Numbered from the stretch's first letter, positions 48,951-61,490 are shown. The stretch is 64,000 nt of DNA from Buddleja alternifolia (GCA_019426215.1 CM033394.1:35896423-35960422); one strand, 5' to 3'. Notes: generated by a model from the sequence alone, not told the origin. A program made the numbers and translations.

Positions 48951-51351
48951 TTACTCCTTGGATTCAGCTTCCTTTCTCTCTATCAGTTTAATAAAATTAT
49001 CAACTATGGTTTTCCCTTCATCAGTAATGATACTTTCCGGGTGGAATTGAACTCCCTGCATTTATCCAGAAATATGAAGAAAATAAATGTTAGTATGAAA
49101 CAGCAGAAAACGATGCTTGTGTTATTTCTTATAAATAACCAGCAGCTTTCCAGTGGAAATTCACTTTTCATTTCAGACCAAAAGTTGTGCTTATATAGTC
49201 GTTAGGATGAAGATATACTCTTGAAAAGAGCCTTCTTAATTAGTGAACCAGAATTACTACACCTCAAGCACAAAAGTACTGTCTTGGGGAAGTTATACCT
49301 CTGACTTACTTGTATAGCCATCATCATAACCCCATATATGAAAATATATTAGTGTAGAGTAGAGGGTCTGTTATACAGATTGACGTATAAATATGAAGTC
49401 CATGATCCAACCTTTTATTGTTACTGGAATACAAAAACAATTAGTTAAGAGCTTCCGCACGCGAAGGCAAAAAGCAATAAAGAAAGATTAGGCACAGGAC
49501 GTTCAGTCCTTGTCAGTCGAGATCTTTGATGATTATAATAAGGGAAAATTACACACAGACCACCTCACTAATTGTGTAACTACCAAAACCTCCCCTCACT
49601 TCGTGGAAACTACTGACACACCCCTAATGTTAATGCATTTCTTATAATAACACCCCCTGTGTATTTAAAAATTCTTACAATTTTATCCCCAGTAAACCTT
49701 ACAAATAGACCAATTGAGAGGGTGGGTTGGTAGTTTCCAATAAGTGAGGGAAGTTTTAGTAATTATACAATAAGTGAGGGGTCTGTGTGTAATTTTCCCT
49801 AATAACAAAGGGTCAAAAGAGTTACTTACACTGAATATTAATTGGGAAAAGAGGTTGACACACCAAAGTTGCAACTCATATTTGGCCGAAAAATAGATTT
49901 TGCCTACTTCCTAAAAGCACCCTATACTCGACAAGTGGCCACTATCTGTAAGCAGTTTGACCATAACATCACATTCCCAGCAAAATTAGGCAAATATAGA
50001 GTTGTGAAACGAGCTTTAACCTCCTTTGAGTAAAAGAAGTCATCCACTGTGAATCAGGCTTCCCCAATCATACCTAGATTCCTAAATGTGTGACTTCTCA
50101 TGGAAAAGACACAGAAGTTGTCCAGGACTAGGAGTTTGCCCGCATTTAATATAGATATTTGCTTCTGCTCAAATCTTATTAAAAACAGGTCAGAAGATTC
50201 ATACTGCACATTCAAATGATTGACCTTTGAAAGTAATAATTTGTTAATCCTAAGAAGCTGGGTTTCCTGTCACTAGGAACAACATTCTTGGCCAATGGCG
50301 AAGTATAATCAGTGAATAAAAAAACATTAATGACTTTTGCAAGTTTCAAAATAATAAACATATTTATGTGATTATCTCAAGTTTTATGACCAAGGGACCT
50401 TAAACCCTCAATAATTGCTGAGGGATGATGCAAGTACTTGATGTATTCTATCTCTTTTAGCTGTCCAACTATGGAGAGTATTTCTGCATACTTGCCCTAC
50501 ATCACTTGTATGCAGAACGTTGTTGCACACACCACATCAAATACATACAGAACTTTTATGAAGCTTATGCTTTTGAGGACTTCCTGTCCACTTCCTTGTA
50601 ATCCATATTCCTTTGTAACAAAAGTCAATTTTGATGAAAAAGAAAGTTGATAAAATTTCTCGTCACAACTAAAAACTAGGTAATGTTTGGATGTGTTTTC
50701 ACTTCATTTTCTATTATAGTTTATAAAAGTAGAAGGGAAAATATGTTTCTTGATTTTCGTCTAGAAATGGTGGCACGTTTGGTTGTGTTTTTTAAAATGG
50801 ATTGGAGTTAGTGGAGATGTCAAATCAAATGAGATTTTGATGGTTGATGATTGTATCAAAAGAATGAGTTAGTTAAAAGGCAATGATTATGTAATAGTGT
50901 TGTTGATAAAAGAAAATAAAAAATGTATTATTTAAATATACTTAGAAGATAATGAATTTATGCTCAATTAAGATTTTTATAAAATACATTAAATATGTAA
51001 TAAAATAATTAATTATAATATTATAGAAGTAATAAATTAAAGTTTAATTAGTTTAAAGTATTGAATTATAATTACAATACTAAAATAATTCTTTTTTATG
51101 TTCATCACCCCTAACCTCAAAAAAATATAAAAATTAAACAAATAATACAATTTCATAAAAGTAACTAGAAAGTGTGATGAAAATATAATATACTAAAGAA
51201 TGTGTAAAATACACGTTAGAAGTACGTAAAAAATCACATAAAACACAACCAAATTAAATAGCTAATTCAGGTTCGCAATTTAACTAATCATTGTAATTCA
51301 AATCCGTAATTAAATATTTACACACTTACATAATTAAACCATGAACTAGCG

Positions 51352-51389
<38 letters not shown>

Positions 51390-54300
51390 ATTGGAAATGT
51401 GTATATGTGAAAATAAAGATGAGTAGTTTCATTGCAAATGACATTAAGTGTGTGTTTTATTTTCAAAAATTAGTTGAAAATGAAAATGTGTTTTTGTAAA
51501 CACAAACAAACACAGCCTTAACTTTTACTCATCGGAAAGAAGAAAAAGTAACTTGCTTCCAGCTTTCTTCCCAAACTAGGAAAGAGAAAAAGTAAATGGC
51601 ATCCAGCTTTCTTCCCAAACTAGGAAAGAATAACTTTTCCTGGCAACTTAGAGATAAAAAATAAAATAAAAATAGAAATACACTGTCCATACCTTGAAGG
51701 ACCACTTTAGAATCTAATATCACTCTGTGGACCACATATTGGTCCTACATAGGATCAAAACTTAAAATAAAGAGAAGCATTATGTTTGGTACATCAATTT
51801 CCCTCGATAATCCGAATTATTCCACCTACAGGGTGGGTAAAATAGGTTTGCCTAACTAACATCGATATCCCACATCGGTTCCACATGAAAGTAGGGAAGG
51901 GTATATAAGTGGGGAGTCAACCCTTTACCTTTGACCATGGTTTTGGGTTAAGTTAGGGCTCCCTATCTTATATGCCTAACAATTTGGTTTGACCTGCCGG
52001 ATTAGGGCGGGCTGCGGAAAGGGGCTACCCGATGGTGGACCCAGGGGTTGCCACCCCTGATGTGGGCCCAAGGGGGTTGCCACCAGGGAATGGGCCTTGG
52101 TATAGGTTGCCAACTGGAGTGTGCCGTCCGTGGACGTCCGGTTTGAAAGGGGGATGGATTGTTACGATATCCCACATCAGTTCCACATGAAAGTGTGGAA
52201 GGGTATATAAGTGGGGAGTCAACCCTTTACCTTTGACCATGGTTTTGGGTTAAGTTAGGGCTCCCTATCTTCTATGCCTAACACATGACAAGCCTTTTAG
52301 TGAGGGTATGTAATATCTTAATGAAATTAAGGAAATAAGATGCACAAAATAGTTTTTTTCATCAAAAATGTGCTGAGTGAAACTGAAAATATCACCTGTA
52401 GATGTCTATGTACTTTGTGACGAGCAGCCATTATTAACCCATCTTCCGTCCAAGCCGTTATCTCAAGGACATCACTTGGAAAACTTTCCTTTTCAATCAC
52501 AAGACTATGGTATCTACCGGCAGTAAAAGGGCTGAGAAAAAAGACACCATAGGATCAATATGAATTTGAATAACATGCTTTTCATTGGTAACATGCTTGG
52601 ACTTGACATGGCCAGGCAAATATAGCATGCTTACGCCAAATATATAAATGACAGCAGGACTCTGTAATTCATCAGCCCAATACAGATTAACCGAGTAAGA
52701 TACCTTTCATCGTGAAAGACTAGAAGAGTAATATCAACCAACATGATACGTCTGCTCAGTCCATAGATAGCATTTAGAGTGACATTTATTACACCATCAA
52801 GGACCAGCCTAAAGGTTAATCAGCATTAAGACGTTATTCCGGTCAACGAGCCTAGTTATTCTTACACCTAATGTGGTGTGCAAAAGGCTTTACTTATCCA
52901 TGATCCCTTAAAAAACAATTACCAATTTTATCAATAATCAACCTTTAATTGTTTACTAAAGAAATATAAAGCAAAGAGACAAGAATCCAAACATGAGAAA
53001 TAGCGACAACTGCTAAGATGTAACATAACATTGATACTCCAAATAGTGAAAGACGAAGAACCAGTGAAAAGGATCGGAATAGAAAGTATGTAAAGCACAG
53101 AGTAAGCAAGCACATAACAGATATCGCAGCTGAAAATGATAGTGCAGAGGGTAGAACTTCAATGGAGTAACAGTGTAGAATATCTTGAGAGTGATGTTCA
53201 CACTACAGACGACACAAACATATAAATATGAACCAGAATTTCGGAAGATTCAATTCTTCAAATCTTCTACAAATTTAAGCATTTTCCCATGTTAAAAATA
53301 TCCAGATTGTACATGTACAAAGAGAAGTGACAAGTACAGGAAGGTTAAGCAGAGGAAACTGAGATAGAGTATATCTCGAGATATATAAGCAACCAAAATG
53401 AATTATATCCGCAAGTCTTCAACCTAGACCACCAACAATAAGAGATCAACATGCTTTACTAATGATGCTAAAATTAGAATCAGAAAAAGTTACAACTGAA
53501 CAACTTCTTCAGTAACTTTACAAGTGTGTGGGACATGAAAAATTACTTACTTCGATAAGCCTGCAAACAAGCCATCTCCCCCATCCTCATTGTAGTATAC
53601 AAGAGAACTTTTTCCATGCACAACCCCATAAGGAGATCGCACAATTTTCCCTGCAAACGAAGTAGCTTCATCTAGGGAAAGAGGAAAAGAAAAGCTAAAA
53701 GAAAAAATGAAGCATGAACAAATGCAGAAACCAATATGAAAAAAGAGGACTATGCAGCGAACTTGCAGTCTTCAATCTAGCCTAAAAACTTGATTACGAA
53801 GTACAAAATAGCAGATAACCACTACAACCAAAATAGTCATCTACTTCATCCAATCACTGAACATGTCAATCTCACAAGCATAGTCATTTCCAAGTCATCA
53901 AAATATTCCACATTTCTTGGATTGCAAGAAACATGCCACCACCTTCCTAGATCAGTCAGAAAAGTTTGCCACACGGTTACCTGCCAAGCTAATTCCTTGC
54001 ATGTCTAACATGGTTGAATTCTTGAGGTCGTTACAGGCTGCCAGCGTCACATGTGGTTATAGGGCCTGATATGTGTCGATGAAGTATCACCACCTCGTAA
54101 CTGTTTTGCATGTCTAACACCTATTTTTTAAGGACTGTGTAGAGGCAGCCATGTTAACAACAGGCTATCCTCATCTTAAGAAAGTCCAATCATCACGCAA
54201 CAAGTTTAGTATAATTATCATACGATCCTCTTTGGAGATAAGTTATCAACTTCTAGTAATATACTACAATGAATTACAACTTAAGTACCTTAAACCCACC

Positions 54301-57300
54301 CTTAAATCTTAATAAAATATACTATAGCAGTAATTATCCTCACTCAACACCTAGTTAGTCATAGCACAGAACTTGATCCAATTGTTGTAGTATCTGCTGT
54401 TACACAACCACACCTGACTTTTAGTTTACATCTTAACGTCTACCAACGAAAAGAGACAATAAGACTTAACAATTACAAGAGTTTAGGTTTTTAAACAATA
54501 TTAATTTTCACTGCTTCGTCATTCTTATGAGGTTTTTGGGAACTAACCATGTAACCATCTTTAATTAGACTTAGAGCTGAACATACCTGTACTGTGCTAT
54601 GGGCAATCTGTCAGGGGTTGTAAGCAGTGGACAGTGCAGGATTTAAGGATAAGGGACCAAGCTCACCTTCAACTATAAAGTATGAGAGATATTTTAACCA
54701 TATTAATGGATAGTAAACATAAAACATATATTGTTTCTGCTATAAAAGTGGCAAAACTACTGAAGGAATAGTGGTATACTCCGAAAACAGTATTGCACAC
54801 AGAACAATCTTTATACTTCAGCATTACCTTTTAAAACACCTGTTTTATGATAATTTCGAGAAAAATTATAATGAAACTATACTCATGATTCCTACAAATA
54901 GTGTTTACATGTTATGAATTGACTCTGTTTCAAGCAAAAGATCAAGACAATTATAACAGGAAGAGAGAGAAAATCTAACAATGCTATCCACTTGTCTATC
55001 TTATAATTACATTTACAGACAATCCATTAACTTTGAAGATTCAGGAAAATTTTTGGAGACAAAAAGGTAATAAAGTAACTATTAGTGAGACATTTCCATT
55101 GTTTTAATGAACTAACCTAGGTTGCTAACCTAAAGAGATGGGACTACAGGGGTACGCTGCCTTTCTTGGCCTATGCATACCTCTTCCATGCCTCTAGTGA
55201 AAAGGTTGCAATGACTGGCTTTTAGGTTTAAAAGTTAACATATTCACAATTCTAGTCCTACTCCTATCATTTATGTAGCACAAAGTTAGCAAGCATAGTA
55301 TCAATTTTTCATGCAACAACATAGTTTATTAGGAGATGTGTTTTTATTACTTTCGCAATAGCATTTTATACTTCTGATATTCAAGTGGCTCGCTGATTCT
55401 ATAAGCAGTAGTCTCTGAAACCTTATTTACCAATTGACAAATTTTAACAAATGTTAGCCCCATTTTCTAGCACACAGGTATATTACTAATTTTTTCATTG
55501 AATCCTTTAGAAAGACTTTCAGATTTTCTCAAATTTTTTTCTCTTATTTATTTCATTAATTGATTCAACAACTAATTGGCTATCTGTATAAAAATAAGGC
55601 ATCGAAATAATATTTGACTATTTGTAAACGGAAAAAAACCGCAATCTTTAAACAGTAACAAAATTCCAATTAATGAAGACAAGATAGGTTAAGGATATTA
55701 TTAGGGAAAAATTTTGGATCACTTAAGCCATTGTACTTACATACAGATGCAGTGTAAGAACTTTCCATCCACTGTTCTTTTCCTAAGCTGCGAAAGTTAT
55801 ACAAAATTTGCCTTCATTTTGCTACAATGAACTGAATAGTTATGCTGCTGCTTGTACGCCAACGGTTAGATGAAATGTTTCTGACAAAAGGTTAATTCCG
55901 ATGTAATGTTTCCAGAAAGGTTAATTCGGTGTATTTCATGGTGTAAGCAACATCCACTAACTATATGAAAATTCAAAGTCCAGGTTTTCCTAATTGCATC
56001 TCAAAAATATCCAACACACTCAAATTCCTATATAACTAACTGCGGAGCCTACAATCAGTCTTCAATGTCATTTGACATTTCAAATCAAGGATCCAAAAGT
56101 ATAACATCGAGAATGGTAACCCGGGCTGACAGCACTGAACCATGCATTTGCATTGATTATAGGTCTTAAAATCGAAACATTTTTTTATACATTTTCTACT
56201 TTCACTTCTTTGCAGCAGCTTACAGGTTCTAAATTAGCTAAAGCTAATGCAAACAGGACAACCAACCATCAAGCAATATATTCCTTCACCTCGAAAGATG
56301 AAAGAACATAAATAAAATTTCCAGTGGAAAAAGAAAATAACCTCCAAAAGCTTCTCCAATGCACTGCAATCCCATGCACACGCCAAATAATGGTACGGTA
56401 GGTCCAAGTTCCAGCACTGTCTGTAGCGATATTCCTGAATCTTGAGGTGTACCTGAATTTAAAAAATAAATACAGACAACTAACTCAGATGCAGACACAA
56501 TCATCACAAGATGGAGAAACACAATTACATTAAAAATTCTTACCAGGTCCAGGTGATATTAATATACCTCTAGGATTTTTCCTACAAAAAAAATAACAAT
56601 AATATGCATGCCATTAACTAGCTATCCACAAGTAATATGCATTTTCTCTATATTTTGCTAATTCATAACAAGACCAGTCACATATTTCAAAGATTACAGT
56701 AACAACTCATGACATTAGACTTCATTTCATGGTTTTCATATAAAAGAGGAGGGTATTCAGATTAAAAAATCGTGAATTCATATTGGTGAAATAAAGGATT
56801 TACAGGTTACACTTTTCATAGCACATTTTTTCTCTTTTAATAAATGCATGATTTTACCAATAGTTCTCGATATATGTTCTTTGGTGGTTCCTTATTTTGC
56901 AATAAGTTGATTATTAACCCCCAACAGATCCAGGCCTCGTTTTTGTTATCAGTCTTTATTTTCAGAATATGGGCAAGAAAACTTTATTTGCTATATTGAA
57001 AAGTTAGTTCCTTGACAATAACACGTCATTGGTATTTCAAACTTAATAATCATGTATTTATATCTGTTAAGACATTAGTGGACATCGCTCTTTATCAACC
57101 ATGCTGAACCTGTGGCATGAACAGTTTAATACCTCTCTAGGGATCAAGATGACAATGTTAGCATCTTAACATATATTCCACATATTGTCTTATGTGTTGC
57201 CTTCAAGTGGGCTTGATGAAACCAAACACAAGGATATATTAACTATTCCCTTGCACCTATCAAAAACTCGAACACACATTTACCTAATTTATCAGTGTCA

Positions 57301-58001
57301 TACCACACAAAACTTTGGTAACATAACAAATAGCTAAAGAAAGGTCAACAACAGTAAGCACAACGTACAGAACGCCATCAAATTCGTAATTTGCACTTCA
57401 GCATTCATTTACTGCATATCAAATTATTGATTTTAACATCAACTAAATCGAAATGCTGCCTCGCATTCTTGCCCACACATTTAACCAAACACATAAATAC
57501 TGCAAAGAAAAACACCAGCTAGATCAAATTAATACTCTTAACAACAAAAAATGAGAAGTCCATACCCTTTCAGCTCATCAACAGTGAGCTCATCATTTCG
57601 ATACACCTCGAATTCACAACCCAGCTCTCCCATATACTGAGGAATTCGAAAACATCATAACAAAATCAAATCAACTAACAAAATAACTGAAAAGAAAAAA
57701 GGAAACTGACTTGGCAGAGATTATAAGTGAAGCTGTCGTAATTGTCGATGACAATGACTGGATTAGCGGCTCTTCTAGGAGACGACGAATTGACGGAGGA
57801 CACGGAGGTATTTCCGGAAATTGCTCGGGGCTTTTTCGGATTGGTAGAATATGAAAGTGTGCGATGGTGTGTGGAGGTGAAGCTGAGGGCTTGGGCCATG
57901 GAAAGTGGGGGCTTTTGTGGTGATAGAATGAGAGAGGATGGTTGCTTGATGGAAGCGGAAGGGGCGGCGAGGCTGGCCATTAGGGCGGAGCACGGCGGCA
58001 C
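48951..58001 (-). CDS. ASB1: Anthranilate synthase beta subunit, chloroplast (glutamine amidotransferase)
   Basis: Supplies ammonia from glutamine to the alpha subunit for chorismate to anthranilate, the first step of tryptophan (and indole) synthesis in plastids. Exons in transcript order: 58001-57711, 57636-57566, 56581-56544, 56452-56342, 53650-53551, 52531-52396 and 49055-48951, all with GT..AG borders and coherent phases. From the ATG at 57980 the product is 276 aa, the length of Arabidopsis ASB1; an in-frame ATG at 58001 adds seven residues. Residues 1 to about 70 are a Ser/Thr/Pro-rich transit peptide. The class-I GATase domain starts at [14 protein letters not shown]. The oxyanion region is ISPGPGTPQDSG, the nucleophile elbow is FGVCMGLQC with Cys152, and His247 and Glu249 lie in VQFHPES. 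Introns 2, 4, 5 and 6 are 1.0, 2.7, 1.0 and 3.3 kb. Identification is from family motifs; no lesion is seen. Confidence 0.95.
49542..49799. mobile_element. MULE-type MITE in ASB intron 6, 258 bp
   Basis: Same family as 31782-32037: ends GGGAAAATTACACACAGACC and GGTCTGTGTGTAATTTTCCC. The 9-bp duplication is not clean here (TAATAA is shared on both sides). Confidence 0.75.
51559..51630. repeat. 44-bp tandem duplication in ASB intron 6
   Basis: CCAGCTTTCTTCCCAAACTA starts at 51559 and again at 51603, each followed by GGAAAGA. Confidence 0.8.
51857..52283 (+). mobile_element. Small TRIM-like element in ASB intron 6
   Basis: Two direct repeats of about 125 bp (51857-51981 and 52160-52283) sharing CGATATCCCACATC, GGGTATATAAGTGGGGAGTC and CTATGCCTAACA. 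The right one starts TGTTACG and both end TAACA. A purine run GAAAGGGGGATGGA precedes the right repeat. The 178-bp interior is GC-rich and non-coding. The left end is mutated and no target duplication is clear. A canonical tRNA-Met primer site is not seen. Confidence 0.65.
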
Positions 58002-58082
58002 CGGCGGCGGAGGGTTTCGGATTTTGGATTTTGGATTTTGGATTATTATATATGGTTTTGGAATTTGGATTGGTAAATTAGG

Positions 58083-58114
<32 letters not shown>

Positions 58115-58275
58115 GGTGGTGTGTTGGGGGTTAGTGTGTGCAGCGGAGAGTTTGGGCAAACGTCGCCGTATCACTGACAGATCGCTGCCTTGTAGGACCA
58201 TGTGGCATGTTTTGTTTTCTTTCTTTTTCAATAAAATCTCTTGTATTTCTTATCAAAAGAAAGAAAAAATCTCTT
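58002..58275 (-). promoter_or_regulatory. Presumed ASB promoter/5' leader, confined by a LINE
   Basis: Only about 275 bp separate the ASB start from LINE reverse-transcriptase sequence. On the minus strand the stretch contains a TATA-like CATATATAATAA at about 58046-58056, close to the ATG, and a C30 run (G30 on plus, 58084-58113). No other core element is clear. The real TSS could lie upstream, inside the LINE. Functional assignment is inference. Confidence 0.35.
58084..58113 (+). repeat. Poly(G)30 homopolymer
   Basis: Thirty uninterrupted G on plus (C30 in the ASB sense), followed by GGTGGTGGT-type G-rich DNA. It can form G-quadruplexes and is prone to slippage and assembly error. Confidence 0.9.
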
Positions 58276-58557
58276 GTACTTGTATTGGTGATCCTATGTC
58301 TCGTTCTCTATTTGTATTGGTGATGGAGTACTTGTCCAGGGCATTCAAGTTGTTACATAAGGATCCCCAATTTAAATTCCACCAACTTATGTTTTGCTGA
58401 CCACCTTATGATATTTTGTAAAGGAGATGTCCAGTCTGTCATAAAGGTTAAAGAGAAGTTCGAGCATTTTTCCAATGCATCTGGGTTGAAAGCTAATTTA
58501 GACAAAAGCCAATACCACGTGAGGGAGTTCAGGAGGAGGTGAAGCACCAAAATCTAT

Positions 58558-58644
58558 GGCTACTGGATATATTGAAGGGGAGATGCCTATGCGATATCTT
58601 GGGGTGCCCCTTATATCATCCAGATTAAATATGCAATATTGTAA
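58558..58644 (+). repeat. 87-bp LINE duplication, left copy (partner 59056-59143)
   Basis: GGCTACTGGATATATTG to CAATATTGTAA recurs at 59056-59143, about 8-9 differences. The MITE sits exactly between the copies. Confidence 0.85.
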
Positions 58645-59052
58645 GGCTATGTTTGGTTATGTTTTGGGATGGAATTTTGGTGAGAATTATTGGTGAGAAA
58701 TTTATGGGGACACGTGCGTGTTTGATGAGATTGTGTTTGGTTTTATTTTGGGAGTTGGTTTTTGGGTGTATTTTTTTAGTGAGATAATGTTTGATTTTGT
58801 TTCCAGAGTGAACAAAAGTTACTATAGCAGTCAAATCATGAAACTTTTGTCTGTTAGAGAAGAGACAGAAGAGATAGAGCACATAGAGAGAAGTGTAGGG
58901 ACAAAGTAGGTGTAGAAAGATGGAAAACAATTATTATGTTTTTTTTTTTACAAAAAAAGTAGTGTATTTTTTACCAAATATTTTGTGAACCAAACATGGT
59001 TTGGTGAGAATATTGGACCAAACATGGTACAGAAACATAACCAAACATTGCC
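58645..59052. mobile_element. PIF/Harbinger-type MITE inside the LINE, 408 bp
   Basis: TIRs GGCTATGTTTGGTTATGTTT and AAACATAACCAAACATTGCC (19 of 20 complementary) with TAA on both sides (58642-58644, 59053-59055). Confidence 0.9.
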
Positions 59053-59055
59053 TAA

Positions 59056-59143
59056 GGCTATTGGATATATTGTAGGGGGAGATGAATATGCGATATCTTG
59101 GGGTGCCCCTTATATCATCCAAATTTGATATGCAATATTGTAA
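59056..59143 (+). repeat. 87-bp LINE duplication, right copy
   Basis: Begins GGCTATTGGATATATTG directly after the MITE's right TAA and runs into the continuing LINE (GCCGCCGATCGAA). Confidence 0.85.
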
Positions 59144-60194
59144 GCCGCCGATCGAATTTTTTTTAGGGAAAATCACAACATGGACTGCTAAATTTCTTAC
59201 AGTTGCAGGGAGGGTGTTTTTGATTAAAGCTATTTTATCTGGGGTCCAGATGTACTGGAGCCAGAATTTTCTTTTACCCTTAACAGTTGTGCATGAGATA
59301 GAAAAGATGTGTAGGACTTTTTTTTGGAGTGGAAGAGTTACGGGGCAGTATCAGGCTCCCGTGAAATGGACTGACTTATGTTTGCTTAAAAGAGGAGGAG
59401 GGCTGGGGATTATTGATTTGGGTACATGGAACACTGTTGCTATATTTAAACAGGTATGGAATATTGCAACAAAATCGGACTCTATGTGGATTAGATGGGT
59501 CCACTCCTACAACTTAAAACCTGGCTCAATCTGGAGTGTTCAAGCTAGGATGTCGAATTCAAGGCTTTGGAAACATCTGATTGTAGTTAGGGATAAGTTT
59601 TTGGATGTTGTCGATGTGGTGTACAACCAATGGAAAGGGGGTCACTTCTCAATCCAACAAGTTTATATTCATGGCAAGGAACATTTTGACAAAGTTGTTT
59701 GGAGCAAGTTAGTATAGGGCCGAGTCCTTTACCAAGGCATCGGTTTTTTCTTTGGTTGGCCATACAGTCTTAGTACATGGAAGAGCTGAAAGATGACTGT
59801 TGTTTGCTTCGCAACCAAGAACCCGAGAGTCGAGACCATCCTTTCTTTAAGTGTTTGTTTGCAAGGAAAGTAATGGAGAAAAGTTAGAAAAAGTAAGATT
59901 AACATGTAAGGTTGTTCGCTGGAATGAGTATATTCAATGGGGGATGAAAGTTTGTACAGGAAAAACACATTAGAGCTGTCAGAGGGCTATATATGCAGCA
60001 TTATTTACTTTCTGTGGTTAGAAAGAAATAGAAGACTTTTCTCTCTTAGTAGAAGTAGTGTAGATGAAATTGTGGGGAAACTTTGAAGTACAATTAAATG
60101 TAAATACATGACAAGATGAGGCCCAGGTAGCTTGGAGTAGTTGTGTTTGTTTTTTTGAGTTTGAAATATAAAGCTTACGTTTTCTTGTACGGTG

Positions 60195-60300
60195 GACAAT
60201 AAGCATTTAGTTAAGTGGCATCGTTCTGTTAATGTTAATATTAAGTGGAGGTTAATTGTTCGAGTCTTCTCCCATACATTATAATCGTTGTAATTTAAGG
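60195..60300 (+). mobile_element. Possible SINE
   Basis: A-box-like TTAGTTAAGTGGCATCG and B-box-like TTGTTCGAGTCTTCTCCC about 50 bp apart, ending at a G-run (60300 on). No target duplication found. Confidence 0.4.
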
Positions 60301-60959
60301 GGGGGGGGGGGATCTCTTGTTTGGTGCCACCACCCCTGATTTGAAGGCCTTCTAGAGCCATGGCCCTTTTGTTTAAAAAGTATTTGTATAGTGAGTAGTG
60401 ACTTGTGCCAAGTAATTGTATGTCAGTACTAAATAGAGGAACTTTTGTGTGTGTTAATGTAATATAAGTGGGCTTGTGTGTTAAAAAGAAATTGGCAATA
60501 GACATTAAAAAGGCCATGAATTATCTCCAAAGTCTCTCGATTGAGCCCATCCCTACCCTTCTTAATGACCCACAACGTACCTCAACCTATTCCACTCAAC
60601 CGCCAGCCATCTTCGTCGCTTATCACCAACCTCCTTTTGACTACCACTGTATCCACCAAACCTCCCGTTGAGAATATGGGTTTAGCCTTGGGCCATGCAA
60701 GAAAAGGAAAAGAGACAGCCCCAAAATCTTCTCGTTCCATTCGAACCGTGTAGCCACAAATGATCCCGGCCTCTACTAAGAATGAGTCATCAACGTGATT
60801 ATGGGAGAAGCCTTCCTCCTACAAGGACAAACTCACGCAATATTGTAGCGTCAATATTTTGCCTCGTAGCTTTTCCACATGTGCTTCTACTTTGGATATA
60901 GAAAGCATGAATCAGACATCAAAAGAACCTTTGTTAGCTCATTCCTTTGGATGAGTTGA

Positions 60960-61440
60960 ACAATATTCGGGCACATTGGTCGAACGCAAATCTCGAAGCT
61001 AAAATATACTCCATTTTTTAAGGTGTTAGGCCGCGAATTCTATGTGATTCATGTCTAGAATAACGATGATTATTTAGCTGCTCTGGTAGAAGAAACTTGG
61101 TTCTTGCAAAATCATTACGTTGTTGTCCAACCCCGACAGCCAAATTTCCGACCTTCACTTTCAAAGCTTAACTAAATTGGTTTTTGGTTGGAATTTCCAG
61201 AGCTTCCTATCAAGTACTACTCATCAGAGATATTGTCTTGGGCTGCTAAGCTTGTTGGACTACCAATTGAAGTTGATTTTCGCATTTCAGAAGTCACTAG
61301 AGCTCGATAACAAGGATTTGTATTGAAGTTGATATAAAAACTTCTATCAAAATTCATTATGATTGGTCGCTATTGACTGGATATGGTCTATGATAGAGTA
61401 GATGTCAGGCGGGTCAATTTTATTTGGGCGCCATCATGTA
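60960..61440 (+). pseudogene. LINE ORF1 fragment (DUF4283)
   Basis: Plus-strand reading with a few stops: KVLGREFYVIHV, VEETWFLQNHYVVVQPRQPN, FWLEFPELPIKYYSSEIL, AAKLVGLPIEVDFRISEVTR. This matches the DUF4283 fold of plant LINE ORF1 (w.l....l.l..w.p.f, W.r.pglP...y....l..ia..lG..i.vD..T). Probably a separate insertion from the ORF2 piece to its left, since ORF1 normally precedes ORF2. 60540-60960 may be the proline-rich N-terminal part but is not readable. Confidence 0.65.
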
Positions 61441-61490
61441 ATAGATAGACTTTATGTACAATCTTTTTCATATAAATAAAGTCGATATAT

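Larger units (their letters stand above)
58276..60130 (+). pseudogene. LINE ORF2 3' part (reverse transcriptase to zf-RVT), broken
   Basis: Plus-strand reading: GDPMSRSLFVLVMEYLSRAF (the GDP.S..LF motif) near 58290, then FADHLMIFCKGD at 58393-58428 where LINEs have FADD, GLKANLDKSQ, MRYLGVPLISS. After the MITE and duplication an open frame 59082-59717 continues with VAGRVFLIKAILSGVQMYWS, FFWSGR and WIRWVHSYNLKPGSIW. The zinc-binding zf-RVT end is at about 59725-59870 (PSPLPRHRFFLWLAIQS, DHPFFKCLFARKV). The catalytic D to H change, stops and the insertion make it dead. Confidence 0.85.

Noticed and set aside
51857..52283. Cassandra-type TRIM (5S rRNA-bearing)
   Set aside because: The LTR-like repeats lack the 5S rRNA internal promoter sequence.
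57742..58134. Long plus-strand frame with a Gly-rich end
   Set aside because: Antisense shadow of ASB exon 1 running into the G30 homopolymer.
59082..59717. 211-codon open frame as a host gene
   Set aside because: It is the LINE reverse-transcriptase tail (thumb region to zf-RVT), not a host protein.
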